NCBI GenBank assembly: GCA_900542555.1 | Contig: UQNU01000035.1 | Coordinates: forward strand, 1-23,750 | Source of the DNA: an uncultured Collinsella sp. | GTDB lineage: Bacteria; Actinomycetota; Coriobacteriia; Coriobacteriales; Coriobacteriaceae | DNA: 23,750 nt | Direction of reading: 5' to 3' | In this document: positions 1 through 7,617 of the stretch, piece after piece | Layout: every line of letters begins with the position of its first letter | How positions within the stretch are numbered: the stretch's first letter is position 1 | The notes under the pieces: generated by a model | Told to the model about the DNA's origin: nothing | What the model saw: the letters and a program-made list of their open reading frames with translations, nothing else | Database searches by the model: none | Translations under genes and position numbers: made by a program

Positions 1-49
1 TTGGGGCCAGGCCCGATTTTGCCTCTTGACAATGTCCTGCTCATATTAA

Positions 50-83
50 AAGGAAGATGCCGTTCCCGGTCGTCATCTTCCTT
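50..83 (-). terminator. Probable terminator of the gat IIA-IIB operon
   Basis: Arms AAGGAAGATG (50-59) and CATCTTCCTT (74-83) pair over 10 bp. After one mismatch two more pairs form inside the 14-nt loop. Read on the minus strand the stem is followed by TTTTAATATG, a short U-tract, 37 nt after the IIB stop codon. It could instead be an attenuator before a IIC gene lying off the left edge. Confidence 0.65.
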
Positions 84-119
84 AAAGCCAAAGATTGTGC
101 AGAGCGAAGCTGCAAAAGA

Positions 120-425
120 TTAGTTGAGGCCCTTTTCCTTGATAATGGCCTCAATCTTGTCGTAAACCGGCTTAGCCATAGCAGGCATGCGATAGAGAAT
201 CGGGCCGGCGTCGACGATCGGGGTCTTAACCTCAAAGCCAAAATCGGTCTTGGCGATCTGGGCGAAGATGTCGTACTGAGAGAGCATCTCCTCGTTGACG
301 TCCTTGATCATTACGGCGTCGCAGTGCAGGTTGTAGCCGCGATTCTTGAACTCGGACTCGATGGCGTCCTTGATCTGATGGCTGGAGTTAACACCGGCGC
401 CACAAGCTGCGAGAACCTTAATCAT
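120..425 (-). CDS. gatB: PTS system IIB component, galactitol type
   Basis: A 101-aa protein of the galactitol/lactose-superfamily IIB fold, the cytoplasmic subunit that takes phosphate from IIA onto a cysteine and hands it to the sugar at IIC. The P-loop CGAGVNSS starts at residue 8, so Cys8 is the expected phosphorylation site. The length is normal for a free-standing GatB. The start has an AGAAAGGA ribosome binding site. The gene follows the IIA gene by 53 bp on the same strand. No IIC is visible in the 119 bases left of it, so the permease must lie outside the window. In streptococci, galactitol-type PTS linked to lac genes can carry galactose; galactose is therefore as plausible a substrate as galactitol. 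Symbol by family resemblance. Confidence 0.85.
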   Translation of the reverse strand: MIKVLAACGAGVNSSHQIKDAIESEFKNRGYNLHCDAVMIKDVNEEMLSQYDIFAQIAKTDFGFEVKTPIVDAGPILYRMPAMAKPVYDKIEAIIKEKGLN

Positions 426-478
426 GATGAATTCCTTTCTCTATGCGGGTTATTCCGCGGATTCCTAAGGGTGGTTGA

Positions 479-970
479 CTAGTCGGCAGGAAAGTTGTCG
501 ACCAAGAACTGGTAGATGGCCTTGGCGTCGGTCATGGAGAACAGCTCCTTGACGCGATCGGTGCCAAGAGCGTTAACGAAGTCCATGATCTTGGCGAGGA
601 TGCCCACCTGGGCCTCCTTGTCGTCGTTGAGGATCATGAACAGGAACGAGACGGGGAAGGTCTGCGAGGGGTCGATCATGGAGTGCCACTCGACGGGGGT
701 CGTCAGCTTGACGGGGACGATGCGACGGGTGTGAACGAACTCGACCTCGGTGTGAGGAACGGCAAAGCTGGGCAACTCGGGGTCGACGACAGACATATCC
801 ATGCCGGTGGGGTAGCCCTTTTCGCGCTCGATGATATTCTCGAGAAACGCGGGCGCCACATAGTTTTTGAGTGACAGCTTATTGGCGATCTCGGTAAAGA
901 CCTCTTCTTGCGTGGTGCGGTCGCAAACAAACACGGTGTCTTCGAAGAACAGATTGCTCTCTGCGGACAT
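479..970 (-). CDS. gatA: PTS system IIA component, fructose/mannitol/galactitol type
   Basis: A 163-aa PTS_EIIA_2-family protein (mannitol/fructose fold), which accepts phosphate from HPr on a histidine and passes it to the IIB encoded next. The active site is the motif FAVPHTE, with His73 as the phospho-acceptor. I chose the start at 970 because a strong GGAAGGAG ribosome binding site precedes it by 8 nt; a longer frame up to 1006 lacks one. It is the first gene of a minus-strand operon with the IIB gene and diverges from lacR. A LacR-type operator (1000-1023) lies about 30 nt upstream of the start codon, so control by LacR is likely. Confidence 0.87.
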   Translation of the reverse strand: MSAESNLFFEDTVFVCDRTTQEEVFTEIANKLSLKNYVAPAFLENIIEREKGYPTGMDMSVVDPELPSFAVPHTEVEFVHTRRIVPVKLTTPVEWHSMIDPSQTFPVSFLFMILNDDKEAQVGILAKIMDFVNALGTDRVKELFSMTDAKAIYQFLVDNFPAD

Positions 971-999
971 GTCTGCAACTCCTTCCGTTACATGCAGAT

Positions 1000-1023
1000 C
1001 GAACATGTTCGAATCTGTTTGTT
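1000..1023. promoter_or_regulatory. Predicted LacR operator of the gat operon
   Basis: CGAACATGTTCG (1000-1011) is a perfect palindrome, flanked by CAGAT and ATCTG with one extra base. It overlaps a direct repeat TGTTCGAA (1006-1013) / TGTTTGTT (1016-1023) with a 10-bp period. The 14-mer TGTTCGAATNTGTT recurs upstream of lacA at 14603-14616. DeoR-family repressors commonly bind such repeats; that LacR is the binder is inference. Confidence 0.6.
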
Positions 1024-1213
1024 TAAGTCGCTAAATATTTAAGTAAAGAGAACTAGTGTGTCAATCTGTTTTCGAGTGTTCGGTAAAGTTCAATTTGCTT
1101 TATTGAGGCACATTCGATTGAAATGATTTTAAAAGAGCAGCTATTTGCACATTTTTTGTCGGTCTCTTGGCGTCTAAATAATTCGTCATTCTACGTTTGA
1201 CACCGAGTTTTCT

Positions 1214-1243
1214 ACCGTTCACCGGGAAAAATCGACCGTTTAG
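1214..1243 (+). promoter_or_regulatory. ACCGTT direct-repeat box (LytTR-like)
   Basis: ACCGTTCAC starts at 1214 and ACCGTTTAG at 1235, a direct repeat with a 21-bp period. The same pair occurs upstream of lacF. The geometry matches 9-bp LytTR half sites separated by 12 bp. It reads toward lacR, and the LacR-like inverted repeat follows 17 bp downstream. Confidence 0.5.
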
Positions 1244-1259
1244 GGTGAGTGAGCATAAC

Positions 1260-1284
1260 TGTTCGATTACTATAACTGCGAACA
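1260..1284. promoter_or_regulatory. Predicted LacR autoregulatory operator
   Basis: TGTTCG (1260-1265) and CGAACA (1279-1284) form an inverted repeat with a 13-bp spacer, 22 bp before the lacR start codon. It shares the half site of the gatA and lacA operators. The possible -10 TATAAC lies inside the spacer, fitting autorepression. Confidence 0.45.
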
Positions 1285-1305
1285 AAATCACTCAAAGGAG
1301 TAAAA

Positions 1306-2070
1306 ATGATCAAGGCGGAGCGTCAAGATAAGGTTCGTCAGCTGCTCGAGGAGCAGGGCACGGTCTCGGTTAAAGAGATTTCCGATGCGCTAGGTGTCTC
1401 GGACATGACGGTCCGCCGCGATCTTGAGGAGCTCGCGAGCCTAGGCGAGATCGAGCGCGTGCACGGCGGAGCCCGCAGTGCACAGGGCCATCCCCACGCT
1501 ATGCTGCGCCATGAGTACTCGCACAGCGAAAAGCGTACCAAGCATGCCGAGGAAAAGCTGCAGATTGCGCGCCGTGCTGTGGAGCTTATCGAGGAAGGCT
1601 CGACCATCTTTTTGGGCACGGGCACCACGGTTGAGCAGATGGCCTCGATGCTGCCGGCGTTTCGCCTGCGCATTGTGACCAATTCGCTTTCGGTGTTTAA
1701 CCTGCTCGAGGCGCGCGAAGACTGCGACCTGTGCCTCGTGGGCGGCATGTATCGCCGCCGCACCGCCGCCTTTGTGGGTCCCATGGCCGAGGATACCCTG
1801 CGCGCGCTGGGAATCGACGCAGCCTATATCGGCGCCAACGGCATTTTGGACGGCGACGTGTCCACGTCCAACATGGAAGAGGGCCGCATCCAGCAGCTCG
1901 CCTTTAGCAAGGCCGACTCGCGCTATCTGATTGCCGACTCCAGCAAGATCGGCAAGCGCGACTTCTACACCTTCTGCCGCCTGGACAATTTGGACGCCGT
2001 GGTGTGCGAGCCGGGTATTACTGCCGAGGACCGCACTGCCATCGAAGAACACACGCGGGTCATCTGCTAG
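1306..2070 (+). CDS. lacR: DeoR-family transcriptional repressor, LacR type
   Basis: A 254-aa regulator of normal DeoR-family length. The N-terminal winged helix-turn-helix covers residues 5-57, with the recognition segment SDMTVRRDLEEL. The C-terminal sugar-phosphate sensor domain shows GTGTTVEQ, TNSLSVFNLL, GGMYRRRTAAFVGP and YLIADSSKIGKRDF. In lactic acid bacteria LacR is released by tagatose-6-phosphate, the intermediate made by LacAB. The start has AAAGGAG at 1294-1300. It is divergent from the gat genes. Related operator-like repeats at gatA, lacR, lacF and lacA define a probable regulon. Family assignment is firm; the LacR identity rests on neighbours and motifs. Confidence 0.85.
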   Translation: MIKAERQDKVRQLLEEQGTVSVKEISDALGVSDMTVRRDLEELASLGEIERVHGGARSAQGHPHAMLRHEYSHSEKRTKHAEEKLQIARRAVELIEEGSTIFLGTGTTVEQMASMLPAFRLRIVTNSLSVFNLLEAREDCDLCLVGGMYRRRTAAFVGPMAEDTLRALGIDAAYIGANGILDGDVSTSNMEEGRIQQLAFSKADSRYLIADSSKIGKRDFYTFCRLDNLDAVVCEPGITAEDRTAIEEHTRVIC

Positions 2071-2180
2071 CTAACGCTGCAGGCGATACTTCTGTCCCCT
2101 GCCGGCGCGGGGATTATCGCTTCACAATGACGCGCAGAATGACATGTATATGCGCTCGGGCCAAGTATTCAGCTTGTGGG

Positions 2181-2486
2181 CTAGACCAGGCGGGCGTAGT
2201 CCTGTGACTGATGAAAGATGTGGGCGATATAGATTGTTTCGTGCTCAAACTTGTATAGACACACGTAGTTGTTGACGGGAAACGATCGGTAATTACGTGC
2301 CGCCAGCTCTTGCATGTGCGAGAGGGGACGTAAAAGCGGCTGCTCGCGAAGCAGATCAAGCTGATATTCAAACTCAGCGACAAAATTGCCTGCTGCACGC
2401 GGATTCTTGAGGATTTGAGCAAGGTATCCGACAATACTCTCGTACTCATATCGCGCGCTTTTGAGGATTACGACGTTATAGGTCAT
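2181..2486 (-). CDS. RelE/ParE-family toxin of a toxin-antitoxin pair
   Basis: A 101-aa protein with the RelE/ParE fold pattern: an N-terminal strand and helical hairpin (SARYEYESIVGYLAQIL, NPRAAGNFVAEFEYQLDLL), then the basic strand region RSFPVNNYVCLYKFEHETIYIAHIFHQSQDY. This C-terminal pattern is typical of ParE-like toxins. Whether it acts on gyrase (ParE) or ribosome-bound mRNA (RelE) cannot be told from sequence. The start codon overlaps the antitoxin gene by 11 bp, so translation is probably coupled. It runs convergent to lacR with 110 bp between the two stop codons. Confidence 0.82.
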   Translation of the reverse strand: MTYNVVILKSARYEYESIVGYLAQILKNPRAAGNFVAEFEYQLDLLREQPLLRPLSHMQELAARNYRSFPVNNYVCLYKFEHETIYIAHIFHQSQDYARLV

Positions 2487-2742
2487 ATTTGTCTCGTATC
2501 GAAGCCGCGAAGGATTCGTAGTCGCTGTAGTCGCCTTGCGATATTTCGTCTTCTGCCAACATCATACGAGACAACAGTTTTGCCTTGGCGATTTCTTCTT
2601 GCATGAGGCGATATTGGTCGCTGCTGATGCAGTGCATGGCCTCGTAGCCGTTCTTAGTTACGGTGACGTCGCGCTCAGACTCAACAAGCGTGGTGAATGC
2701 AGCAGTGTCCTTCATATCTCGGACGGGCACACAAGCTGACAT
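2476..2742 (-). CDS. Phd/YefM-family antitoxin
   Basis: An 88-aa antitoxin with an N-terminal Phd/YefM DNA-binding fold (VPVRDMKDTAAFTTLVE, then VTVTKNGYEAMHCIS) and an acidic C-terminal tail (SQGDYSDYESFAASIRDKYDL) that would wrap the toxin. I chose the start at 2742 because AAAGGAGG lies 7 nt upstream. It precedes and overlaps the toxin gene, the usual antitoxin-first order. Phd-type antitoxins normally repress their own promoter; a candidate operator is listed at 2766-2774. Confidence 0.85.
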   Translation of the reverse strand: MSACVPVRDMKDTAAFTTLVESERDVTVTKNGYEAMHCISSDQYRLMQEEIAKAKLLSRMMLAEDEISQGDYSDYESFAASIRDKYDL

Positions 2743-2765
2743 GGGTACCTCCTTTGCGTTGGGAC

Positions 2766-2774
2766 ACAATTGTA
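2766..2774 (-). promoter_or_regulatory. Candidate -10 and operator of the toxin-antitoxin operon
   Basis: Minus-strand TACAAT (2769-2774) is a good -10 hexamer placed 26 bp before the antitoxin start. It overlaps the palindrome ACAATTGT (2766-2773), which could be the autoregulatory site. No convincing -35 was seen. Confidence 0.35.
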
Positions 2775-2808
2775 CCACGGTGTGTTAAAACGTCGGCGTC
2801 GTTGGATT

Positions 2809-2865
2809 ATCTCGATCTGTAACAGTTGGGAGTAGAAAACCGGGTTAGATGTTACAGATCGAGAT
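2809..2865. repeat. 57-bp hairpin repeat, copy 1
   Basis: Arms ATCTCGATCTGTAACA (2809-2824) and its exact complement (2850-2865) form a 16-bp perfect inverted repeat around a 25-nt loop. Three other copies at 2894-2940, 7618-7674 and 7693-7761 share the core CTGTAACA/TGTTA(C/T)AG and the same loop length. Confidence 0.85.
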
Positions 2866-2893
2866 CTTCAAGTTCGGGCCATTCGTTTGTTTT

Positions 2894-2940
2894 GATCTGT
2901 AACAGGTGGGACCGAGAAATTGGTCTATGTGTTACAGATC
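2894..2940. repeat. Hairpin repeat, copy 2
   Basis: Arms GATCTGTAACA (2894-2904) and TGTTACAGATC (2930-2940) surround a 25-nt loop. The outer flanks resemble each other as CATTCG...TT and GAGACGAATG with gaps, so the outer stem is imperfect here. It sits 28 bp from copy 1 and 37 bp from the lacG terminator. Confidence 0.8.
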
Positions 2941-2977
2941 GAGACGAATGATCCGCTCGGGCCCACCAAAACAAAAA

Positions 2978-3015
2978 GGCCGCATGCGAACCCGTGGAGG
3001 GATTCGCATGCGGCC
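2978..3015 (-). terminator. Rho-independent terminator of the first lacE-lacG operon
   Basis: Arms GGCCGCATGCGAA (2978-2990) and TTCGCATGCGGCC (3003-3015) pair over 13 bp with a 12-nt loop. On the minus strand the stem is followed by TTTTTGTTTTGG. It begins 22 bp after the lacG stop. Confidence 0.9.
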
Positions 3016-3037
3016 GACAGGGGGTATGCGGCAAAAG

Positions 3038-4459
3038 TTAGGCCATGAGCAGGCCGGTCTCCGCGACGTTCTTGTACCAGTACGCGCTCGCCTTGGGATA
3101 GCGCTTCTGGGTCTCAAAGTCGATGTAGAACAGGCCATAGCGCTTGTTATAGCCGTTGGTCCAGGAGAACTGGTCCTGCAGCGACCACACGAAGTAGCCG
3201 TCGACGTTTACGCCGCCGTCGATTGCCTTGAGGATCCATGCGAGATGCTGACGCATGTAGTCGATGCGAGGGGCGTCATCGATAAAGCCGTCCTCGAAGT
3301 CATCCTTATAGCCCATGCCGTTCTCGGTAATGTAGATCTTCTTGTAGTTGGGGTAATCGTTCTTAATACGCAGCAGCAGATCGTACAGGCCCTCGGGATA
3401 GATGATCCAGTCCCAATCGGTCGTGGGAACGCCTTCGCGCACGCATGACTCGCCCACGCCCTTGAGGAACCAGCGCGAGGATCCCTTGTCGCCGGTGCCA
3501 TTGTGGTTGATGTCGTTTTCGCCCTCGGCAGCACGCAGGAACTGGCACTTGTAGGTGTTGACGCCCAGGCAATCGTTGTAGGGGAGCGCGGCGGTCAGCG
3601 CGGCGATGTCCTCGTCACGGACGTCGAGCTCACCGCCGGCGATATGGGCCAGCTTGGTTGCGGCTTCCATGGTGTCGGCTGCATAGTGGCCGCGGAAAGT
3701 GGCGTCGAGTACCCAGCGGTTGTTGATGACGTCGGCCATGCGGGCGGCCTCGCAGTCAGCAGCGCTGTTGGGATCGAGGGGATACTTGGGCTCCAGGTTC
3801 TGGACAATGCCGATCTCGCCCTCAAAGCCGCCCTCATGGAAGGCGACGACAGCCTTGGCGTGGGCCACCATCATGTTGTGCATGAGCTGGAAGGCCTTGT
3901 CCAGGCGATACTTCTCGCCGTGCGGCCAGTTGCCGACGATAAAGCTGCCCTCGGCGGTCGCGGGAATCTCGTTAAAGGTGAACCAGTGCTTGACCTCGGT
4001 GAACTCGGCAAAGCAGAACTTGGCGTACTCGACAAAGGCATCGATCGTCGTGCGCGTCAGGAAGCCCTCGCCGCCGTCCTGGTAAAAGGCCTCGGGCGTA
4101 TCAAAGTGATCGAGCGTGACATAGGGGATAACGCCGGCTTTATTGCAGGTGGCGAAAAGCTCGTGATAGAAGGCAACACCCTCGGGGTTGATCTCGCCGG
4201 TGCCACTGGGGAAGATACGGCTCCAAGCGATGGAGACACGGATGCCGTTGATGCCGAAGCGCTGGCACAGGTCGATATCGACCGGGTACTTGTTGTAGAA
4301 GTCGCTTGCGGGGTCGGGGGAGAAGCGACCCTGGGCTGCCAGGAAATCGTCCCAGGGCACTTTGCCCTTGCCGTGCGTACGGGTCTCGCCCTCGACCTGG
4401 TAGGCAGCGGTGGCGCCGCCAAACACAAAGCCGTCGGGGAACTGCATGGGGTTGGTCAT
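3038..4459 (-). CDS. lacG: 6-phospho-beta-galactosidase (GH1), copy 1
   Basis: A 473-aa GH1 enzyme that hydrolyses lactose-6-phosphate and related beta-galactoside-6-phosphates in the cytoplasm. The acid/base Glu164 is in TFNEI and the nucleophile Glu379 in ITENG. Ser432, Lys439 and Tyr441 (SWTNGYNKRYG) have the spacing of the phosphate-binding Ser/Lys/Tyr of LacG. Trp433 follows the serine; LacG has Trp there, whereas phospho-beta-glucosidases usually do not, which favours galactoside specificity. The block TTDWDWIIYPEGLYDLL is also LacG-like. The start has AAAGGA. The gene follows lacE by 76 bp, with a hairpin between, and ends at a strong terminator. It is closely similar to the second copy at 7936-9375. 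Expected substrates are lactose or another beta-galactoside; which one is not visible. Confidence 0.9.
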   Translation of the reverse strand: MTNPMQFPDGFVFGGATAAYQVEGETRTHGKGKVPWDDFLAAQGRFSPDPASDFYNKYPVDIDLCQRFGINGIRVSIAWSRIFPSGTGEINPEGVAFYHELFATCNKAGVIPYVTLDHFDTPEAFYQDGGEGFLTRTTIDAFVEYAKFCFAEFTEVKHWFTFNEIPATAEGSFIVGNWPHGEKYRLDKAFQLMHNMMVAHAKAVVAFHEGGFEGEIGIVQNLEPKYPLDPNSAADCEAARMADVINNRWVLDATFRGHYAADTMEAATKLAHIAGGELDVRDEDIAALTAALPYNDCLGVNTYKCQFLRAAEGENDINHNGTGDKGSSRWFLKGVGESCVREGVPTTDWDWIIYPEGLYDLLLRIKNDYPNYKKIYITENGMGYKDDFEDGFIDDAPRIDYMRQHLAWILKAIDGGVNVDGYFVWSLQDQFSWTNGYNKRYGLFYIDFETQKRYPKASAYWYKNVAETGLLMA

Positions 4460-4493
4460 GAGTCATCCTTTCTGTGGGATACGAATAGGGAGA

Positions 4494-4520
4494 GGTGCCC
4501 GAACCGGGAATCCGGGCACC
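4494..4520 (-). other. Intercistronic hairpin between lacE and lacG, copy 1
   Basis: GGTGCCCG (4494-4501) and CGGGCACC (4513-4520) pair over 8 bp with an 11-nt loop. No U-tract follows on the minus strand, so it is more likely a processing or stability element than a terminator. The second lac module has a hairpin at the same place (9399-9432). Confidence 0.6.
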
Positions 4521-4535
4521 AACAGAGGGAGGAAA

Positions 4536-6314
4536 CTAGTCGAGGTTCTCGCGGAGCCACTTGATGGCGCCAGCGGGGTCGCGGGTGAGGTCGATATATT
4601 CCTTACCGCGCGGAGCGAGCAACTTAATGCCCAGGCGATCGGTGTCGGCCTTCATGTCGTTGTAGTAGCTACGGACCTGCGGGGCAAGCACGATAACGTC
4701 GTACTGATCCATGATGGCAGTGTGCTGTCCATAGGCGCCTGCGGAGGAAGCGATGTTCTCTCCGGTCTGCGCAGCACCTTCCTTGATGGCGTTGGCAAGC
4801 ATGGCAGAGGTACCGGCACCGGCGCACAGGACGAGGACCTTCAGGCCATCGACGTCCTTCTTAGCGGATGCGTCGGAGGCGGGCTCGGGCTGATCGGCGA
4901 CAGGCTCGCTTTCGGTGGCGGCAACGGTCGGCTCGACAGAAGCGGCAGTCTGCTCGACAGCGGGCGCAGAGGTGCTGGCGGCGATGGTGGCAGCACCATC
5001 GGACTCGAGACCCAGCTCGGCAGCGCGCTCGGCCTCCTGGCCGCAGAGCAGCTTATCGTATGCCTTCAAGAACGGCAGGTAAATGATGGCGTCCAGCAAG
5101 ATGATGATTGCGACAAACACCAGGGCGATAAGCTGGAAGTTCGTGGTGATAAAGATGCCGATGGGGGCAGGGGTAGCCCAAGGCACCACGAAGGAGAAGC
5201 CGTTCATGCCCACGTTGTCGATAAAGAACTTGGCAACACTCACGTTGACGCAGCCGGCGGCAACAAAGGGGATGAGCATGTAGGGGTTAAGGATCATCGG
5301 CGCGCCAAAGAGCAGCGGCTCGTTGACAGCAAAGGCAACAGGAACAATCGAGGCCTTACCGACGGCTTTGAGCTGCTTGGACTTCATAAAGAGAATCAGC
5401 AGGAGTGGCACGATGAACGTGGCGCCGGCGCCGCCGAACTCACCCACGAGCGACATGTTGAAGGTGAGGGAATGGGCGGGGTGACCACCGGCCAGCAGAA
5501 CCTGCAGGTTCTCGGCCTGGTTGGCAAGACGGATGGGGTCGATGCCCGGCTGGACGATCGAGGGGCCGTGGACGCCGATGAACCAGAAGAACGCGGTGGC
5601 TGCCTGGATAAGGATAAGGCCAGGATAGGTTTCTGCAGCGGTAAAGAGCGGGGAGAGCAGTTTGATAAGCAGCTCGGAGAACGGAACGCCCATGAGGTTG
5701 CGCACGACGACATCGATGATGCCGCAGATGATGACGGCGCCACCGAAGGGGATAATGTCGCGGAAGTTCTGAGCGATGGCGCCCGGGACCTCCTTGGGCA
5801 GCTTAATGGTCAGATCGCGCGAGACGCAGAACTTATAAACCCACACGGTAATGAACGCGGCGATATAGGCCGAGAACAGACCGCGCGTACCCATGCTGGT
5901 GCAATCGAAGACCGAAAGCTCGGAGCCGTCGAACTTCGTGGTGAACTGCGTAACAGCGAGCAGTAGCATGCTGCACTGGGCGGCCACCATGGTGGAGCCG
6001 TCGTTGAGCACCTTGCCGGCGGGCATGCGACGGTTCATGGAAGCCGTGAAGTTCTTGGCGGTGGTGCCGGCAACCATGATGCCCATGACACCCATGGTGA
6101 AGTTGTACAGCTTGTTGCACCAGTCGATGAGCGGCTGGGGCAACGTGACGCCAACTACGCCAGGAAGGGTGGCGATCAGCAGAAAGATCGAAGAGGTAAG
6201 GACGATGGGCATGCACCCAAGGAATCCGTCTTTGATGGCCTGGAGGTAGATGTTTCTCGAGATCTTCTCGAAGAACGGTTGATGCTTTTCGAGCATCTTT
6301 ACGATGGCGTCCAT
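4536..6314 (-). CDS. lacE: Lactose-type PTS IICB permease, copy 1
   Basis: A 592-aa membrane permease that imports and phosphorylates a beta-galactoside using phosphate from LacF. The IIC domain (about 1-420) has multiple hydrophobic helices and the conserved motifs GVHGP (247-251) and AVNEPLLFG (329-337). A flexible Ala/Pro/Glu-rich linker (about 425-489) leads to a C-terminal IIB domain with the P-loop LVLCAGAGTSAMLANAI, where Cys497 is the phosphorylation site. The start has AAAGGAG 4 nt upstream. It is first in an operon with lacG and divergent from a LacI-family regulator. No IIA is fused or adjacent, so it must depend on LacF (12794) or an IIA elsewhere. Confidence 0.92.
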   Translation of the reverse strand: MDAIVKMLEKHQPFFEKISRNIYLQAIKDGFLGCMPIVLTSSIFLLIATLPGVVGVTLPQPLIDWCNKLYNFTMGVMGIMVAGTTAKNFTASMNRRMPAGKVLNDGSTMVAAQCSMLLLAVTQFTTKFDGSELSVFDCTSMGTRGLFSAYIAAFITVWVYKFCVSRDLTIKLPKEVPGAIAQNFRDIIPFGGAVIICGIIDVVVRNLMGVPFSELLIKLLSPLFTAAETYPGLILIQAATAFFWFIGVHGPSIVQPGIDPIRLANQAENLQVLLAGGHPAHSLTFNMSLVGEFGGAGATFIVPLLLILFMKSKQLKAVGKASIVPVAFAVNEPLLFGAPMILNPYMLIPFVAAGCVNVSVAKFFIDNVGMNGFSFVVPWATPAPIGIFITTNFQLIALVFVAIIILLDAIIYLPFLKAYDKLLCGQEAERAAELGLESDGAATIAASTSAPAVEQTAASVEPTVAATESEPVADQPEPASDASAKKDVDGLKVLVLCAGAGTSAMLANAIKEGAAQTGENIASSAGAYGQHTAIMDQYDVIVLAPQVRSYYNDMKADTDRLGIKLLAPRGKEYIDLTRDPAGAIKWLRENLD

Positions 6315-6416
6315 AGAGCTCCTTTGCTACTTGATGCGCGATGCATGTGGATGGAACTGGTCGTCGATGGATGGTCAGGACTGCCCGGAAACCTTCCTGC
6401 TTAAGGAAGGCATTGT

Positions 6417-6438
6417 GAAATGACAACGTTGTCATTTC
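6417..6438. promoter_or_regulatory. Operator 1 of the first LacI regulator
   Basis: A perfect 22-bp palindrome with the core TGACAACGTTGTCA (6421-6434). The central CG and the location in the lacE/lacI divergent gap are typical of a LacI-family operator. It lies just downstream of the predicted lacE promoter. Confidence 0.8.
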
Positions 6439-6443
6439 GTTAA

Positions 6444-6458
6444 TGACAACGTAAGACA
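6444..6458. promoter_or_regulatory. Operator 2 of the first LacI regulator
   Basis: TGACAACGTAAGACA repeats one half site of operator 1 exactly (TGACAACGT), with a degenerate second half. Its centre is 23 bp from that of operator 1. It overlaps the predicted lacE -10, so binding would occlude polymerase. Confidence 0.65.
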
Positions 6459-6476
6459 TTTTTGGAAGAGCAACAA
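6448..6476 (-). promoter_or_regulatory. Predicted promoter of lacE-lacG, copy 1
   Basis: On the minus strand TTGTTG (6471-6476) and TACGTT (6448-6453) are separated by 17 bp. Operator 2 covers the -10 and operator 1 would lie near the transcription start. Predicted by eye only. Confidence 0.45.
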
Positions 6477-6487
6477 GGATATACGGG

Positions 6488-6516
6488 TGAGTGGTCGATA
6501 TCGTTCGGTAAACGGT
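6488..6516 (-). promoter_or_regulatory. ACCGTT direct-repeat box (LytTR-like)
   Basis: Read on the minus strand, ACCGTTTAC (starting at 6516) and a degenerate ACCACTCA (starting at 6495) have a 21-bp period. The box points toward lacE and lies 30 bp upstream of operator 2. Confidence 0.4.
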
Positions 6517-6589
6517 TGATTTATCAGTCAGGCAGGTGGTGTATGCTAGAACGCAAAAAACAAGCGATAGAGAACCAAGTGGAGAAGCA

Positions 6590-7600
6590 GTGACAACGAT
6601 GGACAAGAAAAACGTTTCGATGAACGACGTGGCGATTGCCGCGGGTGTTTCTCTCAAGACGGTGTCGCGCGCGATCAACGAGCCCGATAGCGTGCGAGAG
6701 TCGACACGCGATAAGGTCCATTCGGCCATGGAGGCGCTCGGATTTCGAACCAACTATGCCGCGCGTTCGCTCAAGTTGGGCCGTTACGGGTGCATCGGCG
6801 TTGTGCTGTTTCACTTGTCAGGCGGTGCCGTGGACATGATTGACGGCATCGCCGATGCCGCTGCAGAGCGAGGCTTTGCGCTCACGATGATTAAAAAGCG
6901 GGCGGGGGAGAAGATGACCCTTGCCGAAGCGGCACGTAGGATGTCGCAGCTTCCCGTCGACGGCATGATTTTCAACCTGCGTCAGATGGTCGATGACTTT
7001 GATACCTTTGAGGCGCCGAAAGACCTCAAGACGGTGATTATCACGTCGATGGAACATCCTACCTGCTCTACCGTCAGTGACGACCAAGAGGGCGGCGCGC
7101 GCATGGCATGCGAGTACTTCTTGAATCGCGGACACAAGAATGTGTACTTCGTCTCTGGTAAGAAAGAGTCGCTGTCGAGCCAGTGCCGTATGAAAGGTTG
7201 GCGTGCGGCACTCGAGACGCGTGGCATTGAGCCGCCCGAGCCTCTGCAAGGCGATTGGAATGCGGATAGTGGCTATGCTGCGGGCCTTGTGCTTGCCGAT
7301 AAACCCGATTGCACGGCGGTCCTCGCAGCTAACGACTGCATGGCAAACGGCGTGATGATGGCTTTACGTGACAAAGGGCTCAGTGTGCCCGATGATGTGT
7401 CCGTGATCGGCTTTGATGACGAGCTTTACAAGACGATTCCCAACTCGATTCTGACGTCGGTGAAGTTCCGCCACCGCGAGCTGGGCGTCCGTGCGCTTAA
7501 TGAGGTCGTCGCAGGTCTGGAAGCCCCGAGCTCCAGAAGCCGTACGCTTGTCTCGGGTGTGCTGGTCGAGCGTTCCAGCGTAAAGGACCTGCGGGCGTAG
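6590..7600 (+). CDS. LacI-family transcriptional regulator 1
   Basis: A 336-aa LacI/GalR-family repressor, normal length. The helix-turn-helix is at residues 11-30 (MNDVAIAAGVSLKTVSRAIN), followed by the hinge region (ARSLKLGR) and a periplasmic-binding-protein-like sugar domain ending in the VPDDVSVIGFDDEL signature. I prefer the GTG start at 6590 because GGAG lies 5 nt upstream; an in-frame ATG at 6599 is the alternative. A -10-like TATGCT is at 6542-6547. It is divergent from lacE-lacG copy 1 and most likely represses that operon through the two TGACAACGT operators. The residues at the LacI specificity positions are Leu-Lys. It is a paralog of the regulators at 11575 and 21323. Confidence 0.88.
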   Translation: MTTMDKKNVSMNDVAIAAGVSLKTVSRAINEPDSVRESTRDKVHSAMEALGFRTNYAARSLKLGRYGCIGVVLFHLSGGAVDMIDGIADAAAERGFALTMIKKRAGEKMTLAEAARRMSQLPVDGMIFNLRQMVDDFDTFEAPKDLKTVIITSMEHPTCSTVSDDQEGGARMACEYFLNRGHKNVYFVSGKKESLSSQCRMKGWRAALETRGIEPPEPLQGDWNADSGYAAGLVLADKPDCTAVLAANDCMANGVMMALRDKGLSVPDDVSVIGFDDELYKTIPNSILTSVKFRHRELGVRALNEVVAGLEAPSSRSRTLVSGVLVERSSVKDLRA

Positions 7601-7617
7601 ACGTGCTCGGCCTGTTC

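Larger units (their letters stand above)
971..1305. promoter_or_regulatory. Divergent control region between gatA and lacR
   Basis: A 335-bp AT-rich gap with no gene. It holds a LacR-type operator near gatA (1000-1023), further scattered TGTTCG/ATTCGAT-like half sites (for example around 1078 and 1108), a pair of ACCGTT boxes (1214-1243) and an inverted TGTTCG repeat just upstream of lacR (1260-1284). I could not assign -35/-10 hexamers with confidence; TATAAC at 1271-1276 is a possible -10 for lacR. Confidence 0.6.

Noticed and set aside
1..49. Start of a galactitol IIC gene at the left edge
   Set aside because: A minus-strand ATG is present, but only a few codons remain, without a ribosome binding site or recognisable sequence.
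971..1305. Riboswitch or leader RNA in the gatA-lacR gap
   Set aside because: The gap is AT-rich with short palindromes that fit operators; no extended conserved RNA fold was seen.
2084..2120. Weak inverted repeat GCGATA/TATCGC with CCCC/GGGG inside, as a terminator between lacR and the toxin gene
   Set aside because: The helices are interrupted by unequal loops and no T-run follows, so I could not support it.
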